Positions 59,907 to 64,000 of a stretch of 64,000 nt of DNA are shown here, in pieces. The translations under genes and the position numbers were made by a program. The stretch's first letter is position 1. Each line of letters starts with the position of its first letter. This stretch comes from Micromussa lordhowensis. Taxonomy: Eukaryota > Cnidaria > Anthozoa > Scleractinia > Lobophylliidae. The stretch lies in the NCBI GenBank assembly GCA_964020085.1, contig OZ026601.1, forward strand, positions 24,997,414 through 25,061,413. The letters are read 5' to 3'. The notes beneath the pieces were generated by a model. That model was given only the letters and a program-made list of their open reading frames with translations. It was not told the origin of the DNA and made no database searches.

Positions 59907-62138
59907 CGCTCGCCGTCGGTTATTCACTTCAGTCTGCATGAATCTTCCGGGAATGGATTTCTCGCCGCCTACAGAGCTTGCGAAAGAGGCGAGAAATCAG
60001 TGAGGTTCTCACACACTGAAGCGGGGACTGGGCCCGAGTTTGGATACTCGTTTCACGTTATGTCTCGTGACTCAGTTTTCTTCTTCTTGCCATACGAGGG
60101 ACAGCTTTTTCCGCCCACCCTGTCCTTTTCCAGTCTGCGCTTGTCTGATACATTCTAGGTATTGTCGACGTTCTGGTTGTTTTTTTTTTGCCTACAGGCC
60201 TAGCTTTTGATGTTGCACATGTCGCATCCGTTAGTCCTTGTAGATGCTGTTTTCAGGTTCGTTGTTTGTTAATAAGCTGCTGTTGCCTTGTGTGGCAGAC
60301 AAATGGCATTCAGTGGGTGAGATCAATTCTTTTCCATAGATCAACGAATCAACCACTTTTTCCACTGTGTTAACCGTTTTGTAATTTCACTTAACATAAG
60401 AAACAAGTTTGGTTTCTCGTCTTGATCACCTGACGGGATGCGACTTTCGTTCGCTGATGCACATTTTGCGCGCGAATCAGAGGAGAATTTGAAATTACGA
60501 ACGACCTTCTCTGCTGAATCAATTTTTTCGGGTCTTTCATCCTGCTACTTTGGTATATACTAAAACAATTATTTTTAGGCCAAAAGAGGTAATTTTGTTA
60601 TGAACAGAAACAAGAACTTGGAAACTTGTAAATGCTATTATTTCTTGCAGAGTGTGACACTTCACATTGGTTTACATGAAGGGCGTACTTACGGACGTAC
60701 GCACGTACTCACGTGGCAACCAAATTTTCTAACCAATAGGGCACCGCGCACAGGAGCACCGCTGAATTACCAAAAAAAGAAAAACTCTGGCGAGCATGAA
60801 TAACAATCTACAGTCGAGGAGATCATAGAGGAACAGCGACTTCGCAAAAAAGGAAATGCAGACTGATAGTAATTTCGAAGAATTAACTCGACCGGCCGTG
60901 AAGGGTTTGGCGGCAAAAATAGGAAAGTTTGACTCCGACAGACAAAAACTTCAGTAACTCGAGTTCGCAACAGCTAACCTGTAGGGTGAGGTTAAAGTAA
61001 TGTTATAAAGCAATTTGCTAATAAAGGATTGGAGACGGTGAAGGATATCTGGATAAATAGAGGCGACATCGCTCGTGTTGCTGGATGATCTAGAATCTAG
61101 AGAGACGCTTACAAAGAAACATTCCCTAGGGCGCTTAAAAATATTCCTCTTGCCAAGAACTCGTCAGCAACATTCCGACCCAACGGTGACCTGGAAATAA
61201 CGCACGTTCATCGAGTTTTGTAAGCCGAAACGCTACTGAAAATACTGCTTCACCTTTACAAAAACACGTTCACGTGTATGCTTGTTACGTTACATGTAGA
61301 GATGAGCAGTATATCCGTTAGAAGCCTTCAGTAAAAACGTCGTCAAAATAAACTAGTAAATTGTTCTTATCAAAAATATGTTTGTGTTTCTTTTATGTAA
61401 GTGCATTTCTGTGTTTTTTGTTACATTTTTAGCAGTCATCGCCGTGAACAGAACCAAAAAGGATCTTCTTAGAATAATCCGCCATAATATAACCAATCCT
61501 GTTTTATCAAGGGCTAACAAAAAAAGTAAGAGTAAGAGGTATGTATATCCTCGATCGGCGAAGGCCTTCAATGAGACTTTAGAATGGAAACCGAGATCTC
61601 GACAAATTTTCAGATTCTTAGTCACAGAATTCTTTTGCACAAGACCATTTGTAATCCTGATTGCCCCACCAGTTTTAATGAAACATCAAATGCCTCTTAG
61701 AGGGCCAGGTTTTTAAAAAGGGTAATAACATTTGGAATTATTAGATAAAAGTAACAGACCCACTTATACAAAATATGACAAGATGGCTTGCATTTATTGA
61801 CTCATCTTTAATGTTTCTAACTAAAAGCCCGGAGACCTTGCTGAGAACCTTGCACCATTTTTTTCAAATTCAAGGTGTCCTTTCCACTCCCTCTATCTTG
61901 AAAACGAAATCACGATTCCGTTGTTTTCTTGCATTCCTTACGTGAGTAACTCATTACCTGGCCGCATTTAACGTTTGAAAAAATTCTAAAAGCTTCCACA
62001 CATCAGTAGACTAGTAAAATCCCTTTCCGCAACACTGAAAGAATTTCCCAGTAACGGAACACATTAACGGACACTAACTTATGGCAAACGCGAATTTTTA
62101 TCGATCAACGAAATTTTTAAGCTTGATTGCTTCTCCAG
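59907..62138. other. Gene-free stretch
   Basis: No gene supported. The open frame at 61378-61716 (112 codons) starts with a hydrophobic stretch and has an acceptor-like ttacatttttag at about 61431, but the opposite strand is equally open and no motif is recognised. Confidence 0.4.
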
Positions 62139-63317
62139 CTATGTGCCGGTTAATGTATAATTCAATTTCTTCAGCAATCGTCCGCAGAAACTTTCAACAA
62201 TCTTCTTATTTCCAGGGCTCATTTCTGTCCTCCAATTAGCTACAACTTGCTTTGAGTCACGACTTGTGCTGTAAGGACCTCCATTTCGTGATGTTGTTGA
62301 ATCGTGCAGCCATTCCTTGATGGTATCCAACATTTCAATTCCTGTGAAATTGTACAATTCGCTCACAACTGACAATGGATTCAGAGCGAGATCTTCAAAC
62401 CGGATTAACTTGTACCCATCAGGTAAAAGTGTCCCAACAAACTTCCCGATCTTGACATCAAACTCCATTTGATGGCAAATTTTCTCCGCATACCACGATA
62501 ATTCACGCTTAGGCTCATTTGATTGCCTGAAAAAATTCAGAGACCTCAAAGACTCAATAACTGCTCTTGGATCTCTGACCAAATGAATTATTTTACATTT
62601 GCTCGCACCGTTGGAAGAGCAACTTTGCAAAAAATTCTTGTTCCACTCATCATGAGAAATTGATATTCTAGGTGAAAGTATTTTCGCAGCAAACACACTG
62701 TAATTATGCTTACAGACGGTTTCAAGTTGTTGTGATGTTAGCTTGTGGCACACCCTGGATTTTCCATTTTGGACACAAAATGGAGGAGAGCTTAGAGCAA
62801 GGGTGCGTTTACGAACTTCTGGGACAAGGTAACGGATAAAGATACCACTGGCAAACTTGCAGTTCATCATATCTTCTAAAAATTGAAATGCCTTTTTTTG
62901 ATAAGATGGCGATGAAAAATCAAACTCGAGACCGGAATGTTGAGTTAAACTTTTTTGCAAAGGACCTAATGGCTCAAAAAGGTAGAAAACTCCTGGATGC
63001 TGATTGAAAATTTCTCCCAGAAATGAAGATCCCGATCTTGGAAAAGACATTATGATGATGTTCACTCTCTTGGGATGTTGTAATAATTGTTCATTCCTCT
63101 TTGAAGTGTCTTGGAGTTCTGATCCACGAATAATGGGTTGGAAAATTGTTTTGTTTTTAAAAGCAGGATAAATTCTACTCCGTAGTGGGCCTCTGAGTGT
63201 GTACATGAAAGTTAAAGAGAGCAATACTAAACCCATTGAATAGAATATGAAAGATTTCTTGGAAGCAAAGCGGATGCACCATATTTGTCTCCTTATCTCG
63301 AGAGCCTGTTGATTCAT
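62139..63317 (-). CDS. Golgi carbohydrate sulfotransferase (CHST1/CHST3-like)
   Basis: One uninterrupted coding exon encodes 392 aa. It is a type II membrane protein: a short basic cytoplasmic tail (residues 1-23), a signal anchor (FYSMGLVLLSLTFMYTL, ~25-41) and a luminal catalytic domain. The 5'-phosphosulfate-binding loop is SFPRSGSSF at residues 91-99, followed by NQHPGVFYLFEPL. The 3'-phosphate-binding motif is HLVRDPRAVIESL at ~245-257, with RDPR and the downstream serine. This is the GlcNAc/Gal/GalNAc 6-O-sulfotransferase family, which moves sulfate from PAPS to glycans such as keratan or chondroitin. The acceptor sugar cannot be read from sequence. A good splice acceptor (tttattctag) lies 24 bases before the ATG, so a 5' UTR intron is likely, as in vertebrate family members. 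Length matches the family (about 390-480). Confidence 0.93.
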   Translation of the reverse strand: MNQQALEIRRQIWCIRFASKKSFIFYSMGLVLLSLTFMYTLRGPLRSRIYPAFKNKTIFQPIIRGSELQDTSKRNEQLLQHPKRVNIIIMSFPRSGSSFLGEIFNQHPGVFYLFEPLGPLQKSLTQHSGLEFDFSSPSYQKKAFQFLEDMMNCKFASGIFIRYLVPEVRKRTLALSSPPFCVQNGKSRVCHKLTSQQLETVCKHNYSVFAAKILSPRISISHDEWNKNFLQSCSSNGASKCKIIHLVRDPRAVIESLRSLNFFRQSNEPKRELSWYAEKICHQMEFDVKIGKFVGTLLPDGYKLIRFEDLALNPLSVVSELYNFTGIEMLDTIKEWLHDSTTSRNGGPYSTSRDSKQVVANWRTEMSPGNKKIVESFCGRLLKKLNYTLTGT

Positions 63318-63341
63318 CGTCTGGAATGCTGGTGGCAGCTT

Positions 63342-64000
63342 CTAGAATAAATAAAACACTTTACTTTATCAATCCTGAAAATGCTCAATGTGAATTACCG
63401 CTGGATGTCAACTTAAGGTGAATGTTAATAAAACGTTACGTTAGTAGTAACATGCGCCCTTCTAGACACAATAGCTCTTTTTAGCTAGGCCATCACGTGA
63501 CATACTTTTCATACAATTATGGGCTATAACTTAAAGAATGCCAGAAACGGAAAAAGCGTGTCGAAAATTTTAAAATGGCCAAGTTTGAGGTCCCTGGCAC
63601 TAGACTGAATTACTTGCATGGAGAACGAGACCTTGCTCTTCAGCAACATTTTCGATAGATATCCTCTTAACTAACAATTATTCGCCTCAGGCTCGTAAAT
63701 ATTGGTGATTGTTATATAGTTGGCGTTTTTCCCGCTACAGTGCGCCCATTCATTGGCTAGTTCGTGGTCACATGACATCTAACAATGAAACTGTTTCACG
63801 CCAAATGCCATGAGCGGGCAACATTGGGAAAACTATGACGTCAAACGGGAAATAGTTCACTGTTACCCGCGAAATGTTGACCGCTGTTGCACGTGGCCTG
63901 ATGTTGTCGCTGGAATCTCAGCGCGTTTTTCAAAATTTGCTTTTGAGACATTGAGATTCTCGGGAAACAAAATTCACTGTTCCCCTCGGGCCAGTCATTA
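63342..64000. other. Upstream flank of the sulfotransferase gene and part of a repeat
   Basis: The probable 5' UTR exon lies beyond the acceptor and was not identified. At 63950-64000 the sequence gagattctcgggaaacaaaa ... gggccagtcatta matches 52466-52513 (gaggttctcggggaaacaaa ... ggggccggtcatta), so a repeat continues past the window end. Confidence 0.5.

Noticed and set aside
61353..61640. Minus-strand 95-codon frame with a poly-leucine stretch
   Set aside because: No motif or splice context, and it mirrors another open frame on the plus strand.
61378..61716. 112-codon open frame with a hydrophobic start
   Set aside because: The opposite strand has an equally long frame, no domain is recognised, and there is no clear exon partner.

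Overview
The window reads as nuclear DNA of a cnidarian, most likely a reef-building or related hexacorallian coral. The evidence is intron-rich animal genes with GT-AG junctions, an AT-rich background, and dense small foldback elements, a tRNA-derived SINE-like array and a Penelope-like GIY-YIG fragment of a kind I associate with coral genomes. There is no operon structure and no CRISPR array. The species cannot be named from this sequence alone.

Layout. 0-7.5 kb is repeat-rich, with one tentative two-exon secreted-protein gene on the minus strand (2.8-3.6 kb). A lone exon resembling the N-terminus of a coral integrase-like (DDE) family lies at 7.5-7.7 kb. 7.9-14.5 kb holds a complete seven-exon calaxin (CLXN/EFCAB1) gene on the plus strand. 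15.2-22.1 kb carries two copies of a ~1.15 kb block flanking a three-exon minus-strand gene for a small secreted protein of unknown family (17.7-19.1 kb). 23.0-29.3 kb holds four 3' exons of a second secreted, cysteine-containing protein (minus). Its large intron is full of hexamer-structured microsatellite, a 309-bp tandem repeat, foldback elements and a Penelope-like remnant. 32.6-47.1 kb is a complete 12-exon N-myristoyltransferase gene (plus). 51.1-54.2 kb is a two-exon CLN3/battenin-like gene (minus). 62.1-63.3 kb is a single-coding-exon Golgi carbohydrate sulfotransferase (minus). The rest is intergenic DNA with foldback elements, a SINE-like array and a tiny retro-insertion.

The genes do not form a pathway: calaxin regulates ciliary dynein, NMT acylates cytosolic proteins, CLN3 is an endolysosomal membrane protein and the sulfotransferase works in the Golgi. 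The unusual content is mostly in the repeats: a perfect 68-bp-arm palindrome containing a hammerhead-ribozyme-like core, a higher-order hexamer microsatellite invaded several times by one foldback family, nested TTAA-flanked elements, and a ~60-bp retro-insertion with a 14-bp target duplication. The two secreted genes are the best candidates for undescribed protein families. No database search was possible; family calls rest on recognised motifs and exon-by-exon translation.
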